64,000 bases of DNA, taken from Deltaproteobacteria bacterium. Lineage in GTDB: Bacteria; Desulfobacterota; GWC2-55-46. The notes under the pieces are model-generated. The model saw only the letters and a program-made list of their open reading frames with translations, searched no databases and had not been told where the DNA came from. The position numbers and the translations under genes were made by a program. Positions 44,764-54,692 of this stretch are shown here, piece by piece (position 1 is the stretch's first letter; the number at the start of each line of letters is the position of its first letter). Where the stretch lies: assembly GCA_016177845.1 (NCBI GenBank), contig JACOUO010000011.1, positions 576,326-640,325 on the forward strand, given 5' to 3'.

Positions 44764-46029
44764 CTACAGAAGTTCTACAACATGCGCAACTTTCGCCTTC
44801 ACTCCGAACTTATGGAGCCCGTCCCTTAACTGGACCATACAGCCGGGGCAAGCGGTCACGACTATGTCCGCGCCGCTTCCCTTTATATTATCGACCTTCC
44901 TTTTGGTGATATTGATCGAGAGGTCATAGTTTGTGGTACTCAAGCCGCCGCCAAGACCGCAGCAGCTGCACGGGTTTTTCATCTCTTTGAGATTGACCGC
45001 GCTGCATTTTTCTATCAAATATCTTGGCGCGTCCCTTAAGCCCTGCGCCCTTCCGAGGTGGCAGGGGTCGTGGTAAGTTGCTATCAACTCACCCTTCTTT
45101 TCATTGCCCGCCTTATTGAGGTAATCAAGCTCATTTACAAGAAGCTCTGTTATATCCCTTACCTTTGAGCAAAACGCCTCTACCCTGTCTTTCAGTTCAG
45201 AGTTGTCCCCAAGGAGCTTTCTAAAGAGGTTTTTAAGGCCGTGGCCGCAGGTAGCGCACGAAGTGGTGATGAAATCAAACTCATGCGCCTCAAAGGCCTC
45301 AAGGTTTTTCAGGGCCATGTTCCTTGCTATCTTTTCATCTCCCATTGAGAAGGCCGGCATTCCGCAGCAGACCTGCCCTTCAGGCACGATGACCCTTGTA
45401 CCTGCCTTTTTCAGCACCTCTAAAGTGGCTGTGCCAACCTCAGGCATAAGGTAATTTATCCCGCACCCTGCGTAGAAGGCTATCTTAGGGCCTTTTGAAC
45501 CCTGCTCCTGTTTTGAGAGCGCCTTTACCTCAGGAAGTTCCATGAAGAACTTATTCGCAAGCGGAGGAAGAAGCCTGCCGCTGCCAATAATCGGCAGGGA
45601 AAACCTTGAAAGAAGCCCTTTTTCAACTGAAGAGTCCTTGAATATCAGGCCCTGCAGGCGTGTTGCCATCTTAAGCGCCCACGGCAGTATCCTGTCATCA
45701 AGCAGGTTTTTAAATATCAGGGATGCCGCAAGCGGTATCCCGTTCTTTGTAGCGGCATCTATCCTTGCCGCGTTGAATATCTCAACCGTGTTTACGCTAT
45801 TGGGGCAGTTCTGCCTGCAAGCTCCGCACAGCGTACATTCCTTTAAATGCTTTAGATAGGTCTCGGTAAGCCCTATCTCGCCTTTCATGTACGATTCTAT
45901 GAGGGTGAGCTTTCCCCTTGCTGCAGACGGTTCCCTGCCCGCTACCCTGAAAACAGGGCATACAGACCTGCAGGTGCCGCAGCGCACGCACTTCTCAAGT
46001 TCATCTTTAAGGTCGCTTAAATCTCTCAT
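44764..46029 (-). CDS. Glycolate/lactate oxidase iron-sulfur subunit (GlcF-like)
   Basis: A 421-residue Fe-S protein: two [4Fe-4S] ferredoxin motifs (CVRCGTCRSVCP, about 15-26, and CTLCGACRQNCP, about 66-77) and two CCG domains (CCGMPAFSMGD and CSCCGLGGGLS). It would take electrons from the flavoprotein encoded just upstream (GlcD-like) and pass them to the membrane quinone pool. There is no GlcE here, so a two-subunit D-lactate or glycolate dehydrogenase is likely. The gene is 3 bp after its partner. Confidence 0.88.
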   Translation of the reverse strand: MRDLSDLKDELEKCVRCGTCRSVCPVFRVAGREPSAARGKLTLIESYMKGEIGLTETYLKHLKECTLCGACRQNCPNSVNTVEIFNAARIDAATKNGIPLAASLIFKNLLDDRILPWALKMATRLQGLIFKDSSVEKGLLSRFSLPIIGSGRLLPPLANKFFMELPEVKALSKQEQGSKGPKIAFYAGCGINYLMPEVGTATLEVLKKAGTRVIVPEGQVCCGMPAFSMGDEKIARNMALKNLEAFEAHEFDFITTSCATCGHGLKNLFRKLLGDNSELKDRVEAFCSKVRDITELLVNELDYLNKAGNEKKGELIATYHDPCHLGRAQGLRDAPRYLIEKCSAVNLKEMKNPCSCCGLGGGLSTTNYDLSINITKRKVDNIKGSGADIVVTACPGCMVQLRDGLHKFGVKAKVAHVVELL

Positions 46030-46032
46030 ATG

Positions 46033-47448
46033 CTATACAGGCTCTTTTAATCTATCTGCCTGCGCCTTGTCTGCCTTTGGAAAAATCTTGCCCGGATTAA
46101 GTATGCCTTTCGGGTCAAATGCCGCCTTAATCCTCTTCATGGCATCAATGGAAGCCTCGGTAAGTTCCATTTTAAGGTACGGCGCCTTTGTTATGCCTAC
46201 CCCGTGCTCCCCTGAGAGCGTGCCGCCAAGCTTTATCGTAAGCCCGAACACATCCACTACAGCCTCTTGCGCCTCTTTGGACTCTTTGGGGTCTTTCTTA
46301 TCATACATGATATTGACATGGATATTGCCGTCCCCTGCGTGCCCGAAGCCCGCAATAAGGAGATTCCTCTTCTTGCCTATTTCCTGAAGCCCTGCTATAA
46401 GCTCCGGGATTGCGGAGCGCGGCACTACAATATCCTCATTTATCTTATTGGGCTTAACCCTGAATAAAGAGGCTGAAATAGCCCTCCTTGCCTTCCAGAG
46501 GTCTTTTACCTCTTTCTTGTCATTGGCTATCCTTACCTCTGTTGAGCCGTTCCCGGCGCATATCCTCTTTACTACCTCCGAGTCCTTATCAACGGTATCA
46601 AAACTTCCGTCAACCTCAATAAGAAGGACTGCCTCAGCCTGCGGAAGACCTACCTGCGCGTACTCTTCAACACACTTGATGCAAACGCTGTCAATAAGCT
46701 CCAATGTCGAAGGGATGACCTTTGCCCTGATTATGCCTGAGACAGCCTTTGCGGCATCTTTCAGGTCAGGGAATATGGCAAGCATGGTCTTAATCGTCTC
46801 AGGCAGCGGCAGAAGCTTTAAGGTTGCCTTGGTCACAATGCCAAGCGTGCCTTCTGAACCAACCATAAGCTTTGTAATGTCATAGCCTACAACACCCTTG
46901 GCGGTCCTTACCCCTGTATTGATTATCTCACCTGTTGGCAGCACCACTTCAAGCCCTAGCACATAGTCCTTGGTCACGCCGTATTTAACAGCCCTCGGCC
47001 CCCCGGCGCATTCGGCGATATTGCCTCCGATTGTTGAGAACTTAAGGCTTGACGGGTCAGGCGGATAGAATAATCCAAGTTTTTCAACTTCCTGCTGGAA
47101 CTCCCATGTGACTACTCCCGGCTCTGCTATTGCCGTAAGGTTGTCAGGGTCTATTTCTATAACTGCCTTCATCCGCTCGGTTGAGATGACCACCCCTCCC
47201 TCAACAGGCAGACTTCCCCCTGAAAAGCCGGTTCCCGCACCCCTTGGGATTACAGGGAAACCTTCGGCATTTGCCATCTTTAAAATAAGGGATATCTCTT
47301 CGGCAGTTGCCGGAAAGACCACGGCTTCCGGCAGATGGAGAGAATTTGTAGCGTCATAGGAATAACAGAGCAAATCCTCTTTTGAGAAAGAGGCGTTATC
47401 AGCCCCGACAATACGCTTAAGCTCGTTTTTTACTATATTTGTAAGCAT
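46033..47448 (-). CDS. FAD-linked 2-hydroxyacid oxidase (GlcD-like)
   Basis: A 471-residue PCMH-type flavoprotein. The FAD-binding domain has PVIPRGAGTGFSGGSLPVEGGVVISTERM and PDPSSLKFSTIGGNIAECAGGPRAVKYGVTKDYVLGLEVVLPTGEIINTG. The C-terminal substrate domain has IAGFGHAGDGNIHVNIMYD and GTLSGEHGVGITK, whose His residues bind the hydroxyacid. It oxidises glycolate or D-lactate; sequence alone does not separate these. It is operonic with the Fe-S partner. Confidence 0.9.
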   Translation of the reverse strand: MLTNIVKNELKRIVGADNASFSKEDLLCYSYDATNSLHLPEAVVFPATAEEISLILKMANAEGFPVIPRGAGTGFSGGSLPVEGGVVISTERMKAVIEIDPDNLTAIAEPGVVTWEFQQEVEKLGLFYPPDPSSLKFSTIGGNIAECAGGPRAVKYGVTKDYVLGLEVVLPTGEIINTGVRTAKGVVGYDITKLMVGSEGTLGIVTKATLKLLPLPETIKTMLAIFPDLKDAAKAVSGIIRAKVIPSTLELIDSVCIKCVEEYAQVGLPQAEAVLLIEVDGSFDTVDKDSEVVKRICAGNGSTEVRIANDKKEVKDLWKARRAISASLFRVKPNKINEDIVVPRSAIPELIAGLQEIGKKRNLLIAGFGHAGDGNIHVNIMYDKKDPKESKEAQEAVVDVFGLTIKLGGTLSGEHGVGITKAPYLKMELTEASIDAMKRIKAAFDPKGILNPGKIFPKADKAQADRLKEPV

Positions 47449-47530
47449 CTTATGCCTGTTGTGTAAGAAAAAGGCTTAAAAATTCCTTTTAAAGGCTTTT
47501 TTTGGGCAAATACATTCTCTAAAATCCTCG

Positions 47531-47590
47531 AAGGGACATAAAAAATTCCCTTCAGGGCAGGAAAAGGCATTTCCATTAATTTTGTCCCTT
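47531..47590 (-). repeat. Inverted repeat in glcD-like leader
   Basis: The 228-bp gap between the response regulator and the GlcD-like gene contains AAGGGACA (47531-47538) and TGTCCCTT (47583-47590), plus a smaller internal GAAGGGA/TCCCTTC pair sharing the left arm. The two pairings are mutually exclusive. I see no clear promoter or terminator here. Confidence 0.4.
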
Positions 47591-47676
47591 AAAAAAGATT
47601 ATCAGAAAAGGCGGCGAAAGTCCATTGGTCAAATCGCCGTAAAAGGTATGGAAGTACGGAAAAAGGCTTGATAAAG

Positions 47677-48348
47677 CTACTCTTCCTTAAGGACATACCC
47701 TACACCTCTTACAGTGTGGATAAGTCTCTTGGTAAAGTCCTTTGTGTCTATCTTGCCCCTTAAGTGGTTGATATAGACATCGACCACATTTGTCTCGCTG
47801 TCAAAAGTCTGGTCCCAGACATGCTCGGCAATAAGCGTCCTTGTAAGGACTCTGTTGGGGTTTCTTAAAAGGTACTCAAGCAGCGCATATTCCTTGACAG
47901 TAAGTTCTACTTCAAGCTCCCCTCGCTTTGCCTTGCGTGTTGCAGGGTCAAGGACAAGGTCAGCGAATTTAAGCATCGGAGAGCCGTAGCCGCCCCTCCT
48001 CATAAGCACCCTGAGGCGCGCCAGAAGCTCCTCAAACGCAAAAGGCTTTGTCAGGTAGTCATCAGCCCCGAGATTAAGCCCCTTTACCCTGTCCTCGACA
48101 GAATCACGCGCGGTAAGGAGCAGCACGGGAGTCTTTACCCCTGCGGCCTTAATCTCTTTAAGCACATCAAGCCCGCTCTTAAGCGGAAGCATTATATCAA
48201 GAATAATGGCGTCATACTCGTTGACCTCGGCATAGTGCTGGCCCTCTACTCCGTCATACACCACATCAACGGCATAGCTTTCCTGCTCAAGGCCCCTCTT
48301 TACGAAGGCCGCTACTTTCTTCTCATCTTCTATTACAAGTATCCTCAT
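47677..48348 (-). CDS. OmpR/PhoB-family response regulator (orphan)
   Basis: A 223-residue two-domain regulator. The receiver has ILVIEDEKK, phospho-acceptor Asp51 in IILDIMLPLKSG and LLLTARDSVEDRVKGLNLGADDYLTKPF. The winged-helix output has LTVKEYALLEYLLRNPNRVLTRTLIAEHVWDQTFDSETNVVDVYINHLRGKID. It resembles the copper/silver-type (CusR/CzcR-like) subgroup by eye, but this is weak. No sensor kinase is adjacent: upstream is an M16 peptidase gene, downstream the GlcD-like oxidase. Confidence 0.92.
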   Translation of the reverse strand: MRILVIEDEKKVAAFVKRGLEQESYAVDVVYDGVEGQHYAEVNEYDAIILDIMLPLKSGLDVLKEIKAAGVKTPVLLLTARDSVEDRVKGLNLGADDYLTKPFAFEELLARLRVLMRRGGYGSPMLKFADLVLDPATRKAKRGELEVELTVKEYALLEYLLRNPNRVLTRTLIAEHVWDQTFDSETNVVDVYINHLRGKIDTKDFTKRLIHTVRGVGYVLKEE

Positions 48349-48412
48349 AGCCCCATCTCCTGCCTGAAAACATATGATACAGGATATTATTTAAGAGATA
48401 CAAATACTTTTT

Positions 48413-49675
48413 TTAATTGAGGAATTTCAAACTTTTGGGAAGGTCTTTATTGGTGACTTTGCCCATTGCCACAAGCGTCATCCTCTCAGGGGCAAGCAGC
48501 TTTTTGGCAAGCTGTCTCATCTCCTTCATAGTCACGCTGTCAATCCCTTCAACTATTTCCTTAACCGATATTACCCTCTTGAAATATATCTCATCCCTGG
48601 CAAGCTTCGTCATCCTGTTCTCGCTTGTCTCTAATCCCAGAAGCATTCCGCCTTTAAGCTGTTCCTTGGCGTTCTTAAGCTCATCTTCGGTGATGTTCTT
48701 ATGAAGCTCGGCGTATTCCTTCATGATAAGCTCAAGGACCTCTGCGAAGCTGTCCTTGGATGTGCCTGCGTAGGCAATAAGCGAGCCTGCGTCCATGCAG
48801 AGATTAAGGTAAGTATAGACTGAATAGGCAAGCCCTCTCTTCTCCCTTATCTCCTGGAACAGGCGCGAGCTCATGCCGCCTCCGAGGATGGTATTCATAA
48901 GATAGGTCTTATACCTGTCATCATGGGACTGGGGTGTTACGGGCACGCCAAGGCATAGGTGAACCTGCTCAAGGTCTTTCTTGAACAACTGGAGGCCCGG
49001 TGCGGAAGCAGGTTTTTTAAGACTGTTCTTCTTTTTGCTTATCTTTATCTTGCCGATAGAGGGCTGCAGGTGCTTTACAATATCCTTGTGCTTAAGCCCG
49101 CCAGCCGCTGTCACAAAAACCCTGTCGGTAAGGTAATGGTCTTTATAATAATTTATAATGTTGCTGCGTTTTATTGATTTAATGGTAGCTGCCGGGCCAA
49201 GTATAGACCAGCCAAGCGGATGGTCTTTCCAGAACCTTTCAGCAAATAGGTCGTGGATAAGGTCATCGGGGGTGTCCTCCACCATCTTTATCTCCTGCAA
49301 TACTACCAGCTTCTCCCTCTCCATCTCATTCTCATCAAATTTGGAATTGATGAAGATGTCAGAAAGCAGGTCTATGGCCAGAGGCAGGTCTTTCTTTAGC
49401 ACCTTCACATAAAAGCAGGTGTATTCCCTGCTTGTAAAGGCGTTAAGTATGCCGCCTACTGATTCGATTTCGCGCGAGATATCAAGGGCAGACCTTTTTT
49501 CGGTGCCTTTGAAAAGAAGGTGCTCGATAAAATGGGAGATGCCGTTTACTTCCCTGTCCTCGTTCCTTGAGCCGGTATGGACCCAAATCCCAATGGAACA
49601 GGACTCTACATCGGGCATTTCTTCAGTTATTACATTGATTCCGCTTTGAAGGGCAGTCTTCTGGATACGAGCCAT
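48413..49675 (-). CDS. M16-family zinc peptidase
   Basis: A 420-residue processing-peptidase-like protein. The inverted zinc motif H-x-x-E-H is at 48-52 (HFIEHLLFKGT), with the distal Glu in a following helix. The C-terminal M16 domain has SRLFQEIREKRGLAYSVYTYLNLCMDAGSLIAYAGTS. No signal peptide is seen. Its place after pnp is conserved in many bacteria. The substrate is unknown. Confidence 0.92.
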   Translation of the reverse strand: MARIQKTALQSGINVITEEMPDVESCSIGIWVHTGSRNEDREVNGISHFIEHLLFKGTEKRSALDISREIESVGGILNAFTSREYTCFYVKVLKKDLPLAIDLLSDIFINSKFDENEMEREKLVVLQEIKMVEDTPDDLIHDLFAERFWKDHPLGWSILGPAATIKSIKRSNIINYYKDHYLTDRVFVTAAGGLKHKDIVKHLQPSIGKIKISKKKNSLKKPASAPGLQLFKKDLEQVHLCLGVPVTPQSHDDRYKTYLMNTILGGGMSSRLFQEIREKRGLAYSVYTYLNLCMDAGSLIAYAGTSKDSFAEVLELIMKEYAELHKNITEDELKNAKEQLKGGMLLGLETSENRMTKLARDEIYFKRVISVKEIVEGIDSVTMKEMRQLAKKLLAPERMTLVAMGKVTNKDLPKSLKFLN

Positions 49676-49715
49676 TTGGTCATTCCATTAGAGAGATTGG
49701 AGTTAAAAGAAGAGA

Positions 49716-49741
49716 ACTGCCATGGATTATTCCATGGCAGT
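49716..49741 (-). terminator. Hairpin terminator downstream of pnp
   Basis: Perfect 11-base arms (49716-49726 and 49731-49741) with a four-base loop lie 20 bp after the pnp stop. The following minus-strand sequence is T/C-rich rather than a pure T-run, so read-through into the M16 gene is possible. Confidence 0.6.
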
Positions 49742-49760
49742 CCTAAAAGAACTACTTTAA

Positions 49761-51842
49761 TTACAGGCTCTGTCCCAAGGCATCTTTCCTTGAGAGCCTG
49801 ATCTTGCCGTCCTTGTCGATTTCTATAACCTTTACAAGGACTTCATCGCCTTCTTTAAGGATATCCCTTACGCTCTTTACGCGCTCTTCGGCAAGCTGGG
49901 ATATGTGGACAAGCCCTTCTGTGCCTGGGAATATCTCAACGAAAGCGCCGAAATCAACGATCTTTTTGACCTTGCCCATATAGAGCTTGTTGATCTCAGC
50001 TTCCTGCGTAAGCCTCTTGACGATATCGATTGCCTTCTGGGCAGCCACACCGTCAGTTGAGGCGATATTTACCTTGCCTGTGTCATCTATGTCTATCTTT
50101 ACGCCGGTCTCAAGGATAATGCCTTTGATATTCTTTCCGCCGGGCCCGATGACATCTTTGATCTTCTCGGGTTTGACATATATGGTGGTAATGCGCGGTG
50201 CATAGGCTGAAAGCTCAGTCCTCGGGGTCTGGATGGCTGTCTTCATAATCTCAAGGATATGAAGCCTGCCTTCCTTTGCCTGATAAAGGGCTTCCTTTAA
50301 AATTGCGGCATTTACTCCGCCTATCTTTATATCCATCTGCAGGGCTGTTACGCCCTCTGTTGTACCAGCTACCTTAAAGTCCATGTCTCCGAGATGGTCT
50401 TCATCGCCAAGGATATCCGAGAGAACTACTGTTTCATCGCCCTCTTTGATAAGTCCCATCGCGATACCAGCTACATGGCTTGTCGTAGGCACGCCCGCAT
50501 CCATAAGCGAGAGCGAAGCGCCGCAAACAGTTGCCATTGAAGAAGAGCCGTTTGACTCAAGAACATCGGATACTACCCTGACTGTATAAGGGAAGCCTTC
50601 TGAAGGAAGGACCTTTGAAACAGCCCTTTCAGCAAGAGCGCCGTGGCCTATTTCACGCCTTCCGGGGCCCCTTAAAATCTTGACTTCACCGACGCTGAAC
50701 GGAGGGAAATTATAATGAAGCATGAAAGTTTTATATTCCCAGCCTGACAGCGCGTCTATCTTCTGCTCGTCCTCGGAAGTTCCGAGTGTGGTGACGACCA
50801 TGGCCTGTGTCTCGCCCCTTGTGAAAAGGGCTGAGCCGTGGGTCCTGGGGAGAAGCCCGACTTCACAGGTGATATTCCTGATGTCCTTGGGCCCTCTGCC
50901 GTCCACTCTCTTCTTTTCCCTGATTATCATCTCTCTCATCATCTTGTACTTAAGGTCCCCGTAGATGGCCTCAACTTCATCGCCCCTGTCAGGAAACTCT
51001 GTGGAAAGAGATTCAACAAGCTCTTTTTTAAGTTTTGATAAGCCTGAGTAGCGTTCCCTTTTAACAGGAACAGTCAACGCCGCCCTCAGTTTATCTGTTA
51101 CGACTTCCTTTACCCTCGCTTCGAGAGCGCTATCTATTTCAGGAGGCGTCACCGTCATTTTCGGCTGACCAACCTCGCTTATTATCCTCTTCTGAAGCTC
51201 GATTACGCCCTTTAAGCTTTCCTGGGCGAAGCTGAGCGCGTCAACAAGAAATTCCTCTGATACGAAACGGGAACCGCCTTCAACCATGATGATGGATTCA
51301 TCAGAGCCCGCCACCACAAGGTCAAGCTCGCTTTCCTTCTGCTGCTTAAGGGAAGGATTGCAGATGAGCTGCCCGCCGATTGAGCCTATCCTTACGGAGG
51401 CTATCGGGCCGTTGAAAGGGATATCTGAGATGCCGAGGGCAATTGATGCGCCCAATGTGGCAACCAGTTCAGGGTCATGCTCCTGGTCCACTGAAAGGAC
51501 TGTTGCGATTACCTGTGTTTCGTTGTAGTATCCTTCAGGGAAAAGCGGCCTTAAAGGCCTGTCTATCAGCCTTGAGCCTAAGACTTCCTTTTCACTGGGC
51601 CTGCCTTCACGCTTGAAAAACCCGCCCGGTATCTTACCTGCGGCATAGGTCATTTCCATGTAATTGACTGTCAAAGGCAAAAAGTCAGCCGTTGCTGATG
51701 CTGAGTCATTCCTGCAGACTGTTACCAGGACCACCGTATCTCCGTACTTAAGCGTACAGGAACCGTGCGCCTGTCTTGCCATTTTGCCGATTTCTACTCT
51801 GAGCGTCCTGCCTGCGAAATCAGTCTCGAAAAACATTGCCAT
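49761..51842 (-). CDS. pnp: Polyribonucleotide nucleotidyltransferase (PNPase)
   Basis: A 693-residue phosphorolytic 3'-5' exoribonuclease. Two RNase PH domains contain [30 protein letters not shown] and [26 protein letters not shown], then [21 protein letters not shown] domain ([15 protein letters not shown]) and an S1 domain ([30 protein letters not shown]) end the protein. It degrades mRNA and polyadenylated decay intermediates. It follows rpsO across a structured 283-bp spacer. Confidence 0.98.
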   Translation of the reverse strand: MAMFFETDFAGRTLRVEIGKMARQAHGSCTLKYGDTVVLVTVCRNDSASATADFLPLTVNYMEMTYAAGKIPGGFFKREGRPSEKEVLGSRLIDRPLRPLFPEGYYNETQVIATVLSVDQEHDPELVATLGASIALGISDIPFNGPIASVRIGSIGGQLICNPSLKQQKESELDLVVAGSDESIIMVEGGSRFVSEEFLVDALSFAQESLKGVIELQKRIISEVGQPKMTVTPPEIDSALEARVKEVVTDKLRAALTVPVKRERYSGLSKLKKELVESLSTEFPDRGDEVEAIYGDLKYKMMREMIIREKKRVDGRGPKDIRNITCEVGLLPRTHGSALFTRGETQAMVVTTLGTSEDEQKIDALSGWEYKTFMLHYNFPPFSVGEVKILRGPGRREIGHGALAERAVSKVLPSEGFPYTVRVVSDVLESNGSSSMATVCGASLSLMDAGVPTTSHVAGIAMGLIKEGDETVVLSDILGDEDHLGDMDFKVAGTTEGVTALQMDIKIGGVNAAILKEALYQAKEGRLHILEIMKTAIQTPRTELSAYAPRITTIYVKPEKIKDVIGPGGKNIKGIILETGVKIDIDDTGKVNIASTDGVAAQKAIDIVKRLTQEAEINKLYMGKVKKIVDFGAFVEIFPGTEGLVHISQLAEERVKSVRDILKEGDEVLVKVIEIDKDGKIRLSRKDALGQSL

Positions 51843-52066
51843 TAAAATTACTCTCTCCCGTCTATTATTTACTTACGCGGCACCATTACCGCACCATTAA
51901 ATCGGATCGCCCGTCAGGGAGCCCGAAAGTTCGCCTATCCATTTTTCAGAATGAAATCAACGAATTACAACTACAAACTTTTAATTCTTTTAGAAATGGG
52001 AATATGCACACACCAAAGCCTTACTTGAAGCATGGTGCATGCATCTTACTACTTGGTTCCGGTTGT

Positions 52067-52116
52067 GGTAACGCATATGAAATATGCGCCACCACCCCAT
52101 GAATCATGGCGTTACC
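52067..52116 (-). promoter_or_regulatory. Structured rpsO-pnp spacer with alternative hairpins
   Basis: The 283-bp spacer between rpsO and pnp (51843-52125) has no gene. CGCATAT/ATATGCG (52072-52078, 52082-52088) forms a tight hairpin extended by GTGGT/ACCAC. GGTAACGC (52067-52074) can instead pair with GCGTTACC (52109-52116). In E. coli the equivalent leader is cut by RNase III and lets PNPase repress its own synthesis; a similar role is inferred here. A GCACCATTA direct repeat is also present near 51879-51899. Confidence 0.5.
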
Positions 52117-52125
52117 GCCAAAAAA

Positions 52126-52392
52126 TTACCTTCTTAAGCCTAACCTTTCGATTATGCTCTTGTAACGGCCTACATCTTTTCTCTTTACGTAATCGAGAAG
52201 CCTTCTCCTGTGGCCGACCATCTTAAGAAGTCCCCTTCTTGAGTGGTGGTCTGACTTATGGGTCTTGAAATGAGAGCTTAAGCTGTTGATTCTCTCACTC
52301 AAAAGGGCTATTTGCACCTCAGGAGATCCTGTATCACCTTCATGGGTCTTGAATGAATTGATAATCTCCTGTTTCTTTTCTGTAGCCAGCAT
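52126..52392 (-). CDS. rpsO: 30S ribosomal protein S15
   Basis: An 88-residue S15 with the full family sequence pattern: [60 protein letters not shown]. It binds 16S rRNA in the platform early in assembly. An AGGAGGTT Shine-Dalgarno precedes the ATG. It is the usual partner of pnp. Confidence 0.98.
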   Translation of the reverse strand: MLATEKKQEIINSFKTHEGDTGSPEVQIALLSERINSLSSHFKTHKSDHHSRRGLLKMVGHRRRLLDYVKRKDVGRYKSIIERLGLRR

Positions 52393-52574
52393 TCGGTCCT
52401 AACCTCCTTTCTCCGAAAAACGGTATATCCTGAATCAATTCGGGGCAAGAACCCCGTTAAAAAAACAATAGATAAACAGCCCCTGCAAATCTCGTGGCTG
52501 AATATTAACATTAGTAGGGCAACAATGAAAGAAAAAAATATCCTTGATTAAGCTAAAATCTCTTTTAAAATCCC

Positions 52575-53279
52575 TTATTGCGGAGCTTGCAATGACGCCC
52601 GCCTCAGCGCTTCCTCAAGCGGTATAATTTTCTCCCTTAACTGCTCGCCTGTCAACTCAGGGGTTACGGCGTCTTCAATCTTAAAATCCCCGCAGGCAAG
52701 CCTCTTAAGTTCCGTAAGGTGCGCGCCGCACCCAAGGATCTTGCCGGTATCATGGCAGATAGACCTTATGTAAGTGCCTTTTGAGCAGGCGACCCTGAAC
52801 TCTACCAGGGGCAACTCTATCCTTGTTACCTCAAGACTGAAAATCTCTACTTCCCTCGGCTCCCTCTCAAGAACAACTCCTTTTCTCGCAAGCTTGTAAA
52901 GCGGGGTGCCGCCTTTTTTGATTGCGGAATACATGGGAGGAACCTGCTGTATCTTACCAGTAAAGGTCCCAAGGGCCTTTTTAATATCTTCAGCCGTTAT
53001 ATTGGAATAGTCTCCGGTAAAGACTACCTTGCCTTCAGTATCGTATGAGTCGGTCTCTTCCCCAAGCTTAAGCGTTGAAAGGTACTCTTTCTGCCCGGTA
53101 TCAAGGGAAGTTGCGAACTTCGTAGCCCCGTCTATCACCAGCACAAGAACGCCTGTTGCAAGCGGGTCCAATGTGCCAAGATGGCCTACTTTTTTAGCGC
53201 CAAGCTTCCTTTTGACCGCTGCTACCGCGTCATGGGAAGTCCATCCCTTGGGCTTGTCAACGATTAAAACCCCGTTCAT
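52575..53279 (-). CDS. truB: tRNA pseudouridine-55 synthase TruB
   Basis: A 234-residue pseudouridine synthase for U55 in the tRNA T-loop. It has the catalytic Asp in KVGHLGTLDPLATGVLVLVIDGATK, QVPPMYSAIKKGGTPLYKLARKG, and CSKGTYIRSICHDTGKILGCGAHLTELKRLACGDF. It lacks a long C-terminal PUA extension, so it is somewhat shorter than the E. coli enzyme. It overlaps nrnA by four bases (ATGA). Confidence 0.95.
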   Translation of the reverse strand: MNGVLIVDKPKGWTSHDAVAAVKRKLGAKKVGHLGTLDPLATGVLVLVIDGATKFATSLDTGQKEYLSTLKLGEETDSYDTEGKVVFTGDYSNITAEDIKKALGTFTGKIQQVPPMYSAIKKGGTPLYKLARKGVVLEREPREVEIFSLEVTRIELPLVEFRVACSKGTYIRSICHDTGKILGCGAHLTELKRLACGDFKIEDAVTPELTGEQLREKIIPLEEALRRASLQAPQ

Positions 53280-54271
53280 GCCTTATGCGTTGCGTAGAAC
53301 TGCTCTTTTACTGCAGCTATGACCTTTGCCTTTATCTCTTCAAGGGTTCCCTTGAGGGTAAACCCTGCGGCATTGCGGTGGCCTCCGCCCCCAAAACTCT
53401 TGGCAGCCTCCGCCACATCGACGTCGCCTTTTGACCTCAGGCTTACTTTATACTCATTTACGCCGGCCTCCCTGAAAAGGATGCCGACCTCAACGCCTTC
53501 GATGCCGCGCGCGTAATTCACAAAACCGTCGGCAAGGTCTTTTTCCGCGCCTACCTGCCTGAACATATCAAGGGTGACCAGGAGGGTGGCAACCTTTCCT
53601 GTCCCGTTATCACCAACATTGACAACATCAAGGGTTGAAAGCACGAATCCGAGGAGCTTATATTTCTTTGCAGGATGGTTCTCGTAAACCCTTCTTGAGA
53701 CCTCCCAGGGCTCTGCCCCTGCCCTGACCAGCTCTCCTGCTTTTATGAATGATTCGGGGGTTGATGAAGAATAATGGAAGGAGCCTGTATCGGTATGAAT
53801 AGCCACATAGAGGTTGACGGCGATATCCTTTGTGAAAGGAATGCCCGCTGCCTTGCAGAAGTCATAGACAAGCTCTCCTGCGGCGCTTGCGCCCGGCTCT
53901 ACTACATTTATCTGGCCGAAATAATCGTTTGTGGCATGGTGGTCGATATTGATTACGACCCCGGGCTCTTTCAGATTAACAAAGCCTTTTCCAAGCCTTT
54001 CCTTCTGCCCGCAATCTACAGCAATCGTGGCGTCAAAAGGGCGCGCGTTATCAAGGTTATGAACTACTGTATCTGCCCCGGGCAGGAACCTGAAAAGGTC
54101 CGGCACAGGGTCTTCAAGATAAGCGGTTACATCTTTGCCAAGGCTTCTTAAAGCCAATGCCATGCCAAGCAATGACCCCACTGCATCCCCTTCAGGGCTT
54201 ACATGGGAGACTACAAGGAACTTTTTGGCCTTTTTTACCTCTTCTATCGCAGTATCGAATCGTCTGTCCAT
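53276..54271 (-). CDS. nrnA: Bifunctional oligoribonuclease/PAP phosphatase NrnA
   Basis: A 331-residue DHH-family phosphoesterase: VVSHVSPEGDAVGSLLGMALAL, AVDCGQKERLG, INIDHHATNDYFGQINVVEPGASAAGELVYDF, AIHTDTGSFHYSSSTPESF, and DHHA1 motif SFGGGGHRNAAGFTLKG. It degrades nano-RNAs and 3'-phosphoadenosine 5'-phosphate. It lies between rbfA and truB, the common order outside gammaproteobacteria. Confidence 0.94.
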   Translation of the reverse strand: MDRRFDTAIEEVKKAKKFLVVSHVSPEGDAVGSLLGMALALRSLGKDVTAYLEDPVPDLFRFLPGADTVVHNLDNARPFDATIAVDCGQKERLGKGFVNLKEPGVVINIDHHATNDYFGQINVVEPGASAAGELVYDFCKAAGIPFTKDIAVNLYVAIHTDTGSFHYSSSTPESFIKAGELVRAGAEPWEVSRRVYENHPAKKYKLLGFVLSTLDVVNVGDNGTGKVATLLVTLDMFRQVGAEKDLADGFVNYARGIEGVEVGILFREAGVNEYKVSLRSKGDVDVAEAAKSFGGGGHRNAAGFTLKGTLEEIKAKVIAAVKEQFYATHKA

Positions 54272-54317
54272 TTATCGCTTTAAAAAGGTCATGCCCTTTC
54301 TGTATTTTAAACTGAAG

Positions 54318-54674
54318 CTAAAGGTTTCCGCCGTCTTTCATGTCTTTCAGCACCTTCTGAATATGGTCAGAATATTCAAGGGAGTCGTCAAACAAGAAAG
54401 TTATTGTAGGAATATGCCTGAGGTCAAGGGTCTTCGCAAGATGCCTTCTTATGAATCCGCTCGCGTTATTGAGCCCGTTCCTGCTCTTTTCCTTATCCTG
54501 CGCCGAGCCTATCTGGCTGAAATAGACCTTTGCCTCTTTCAGGTCAGGCGTAAGCTCAACATGGGTAATGGTTACGAATCCTATCCTCGGGTCTTTTATC
54601 GCCCCGAATGTTACCATGGAGGCGACTTCCTCTTTTATCAGGTCAGCGACCCTGTCTGAACGCTTGTAGCCCAT
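54318..54674 (-). CDS. rbfA: Ribosome-binding factor A
   Basis: A 118-residue KH-fold protein for late 30S maturation: RSDRVADLIKEEVASMVTFGAIKDPRIGFVTITHVELTPDLKEAKVYFS and SGFIRRHLAKTLDLRHIPTITFLFDDSLEYSDHIQKVL. Length and motifs are standard. It lies 18 bp after the DUF503 gene. Confidence 0.95.
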   Translation of the reverse strand: MGYKRSDRVADLIKEEVASMVTFGAIKDPRIGFVTITHVELTPDLKEAKVYFSQIGSAQDKEKSRNGLNNASGFIRRHLAKTLDLRHIPTITFLFDDSLEYSDHIQKVLKDMKDGGNL

Positions 54675-54692
54675 TGCTGCCTTTCTGACGGA

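Noticed and set aside
44700-44909. Small plus-strand frames near the start of the GH57 gene
   Set aside because: They overlap the well-supported GlcF-like gene or the intergenic gap and have no Shine-Dalgarno or family match.
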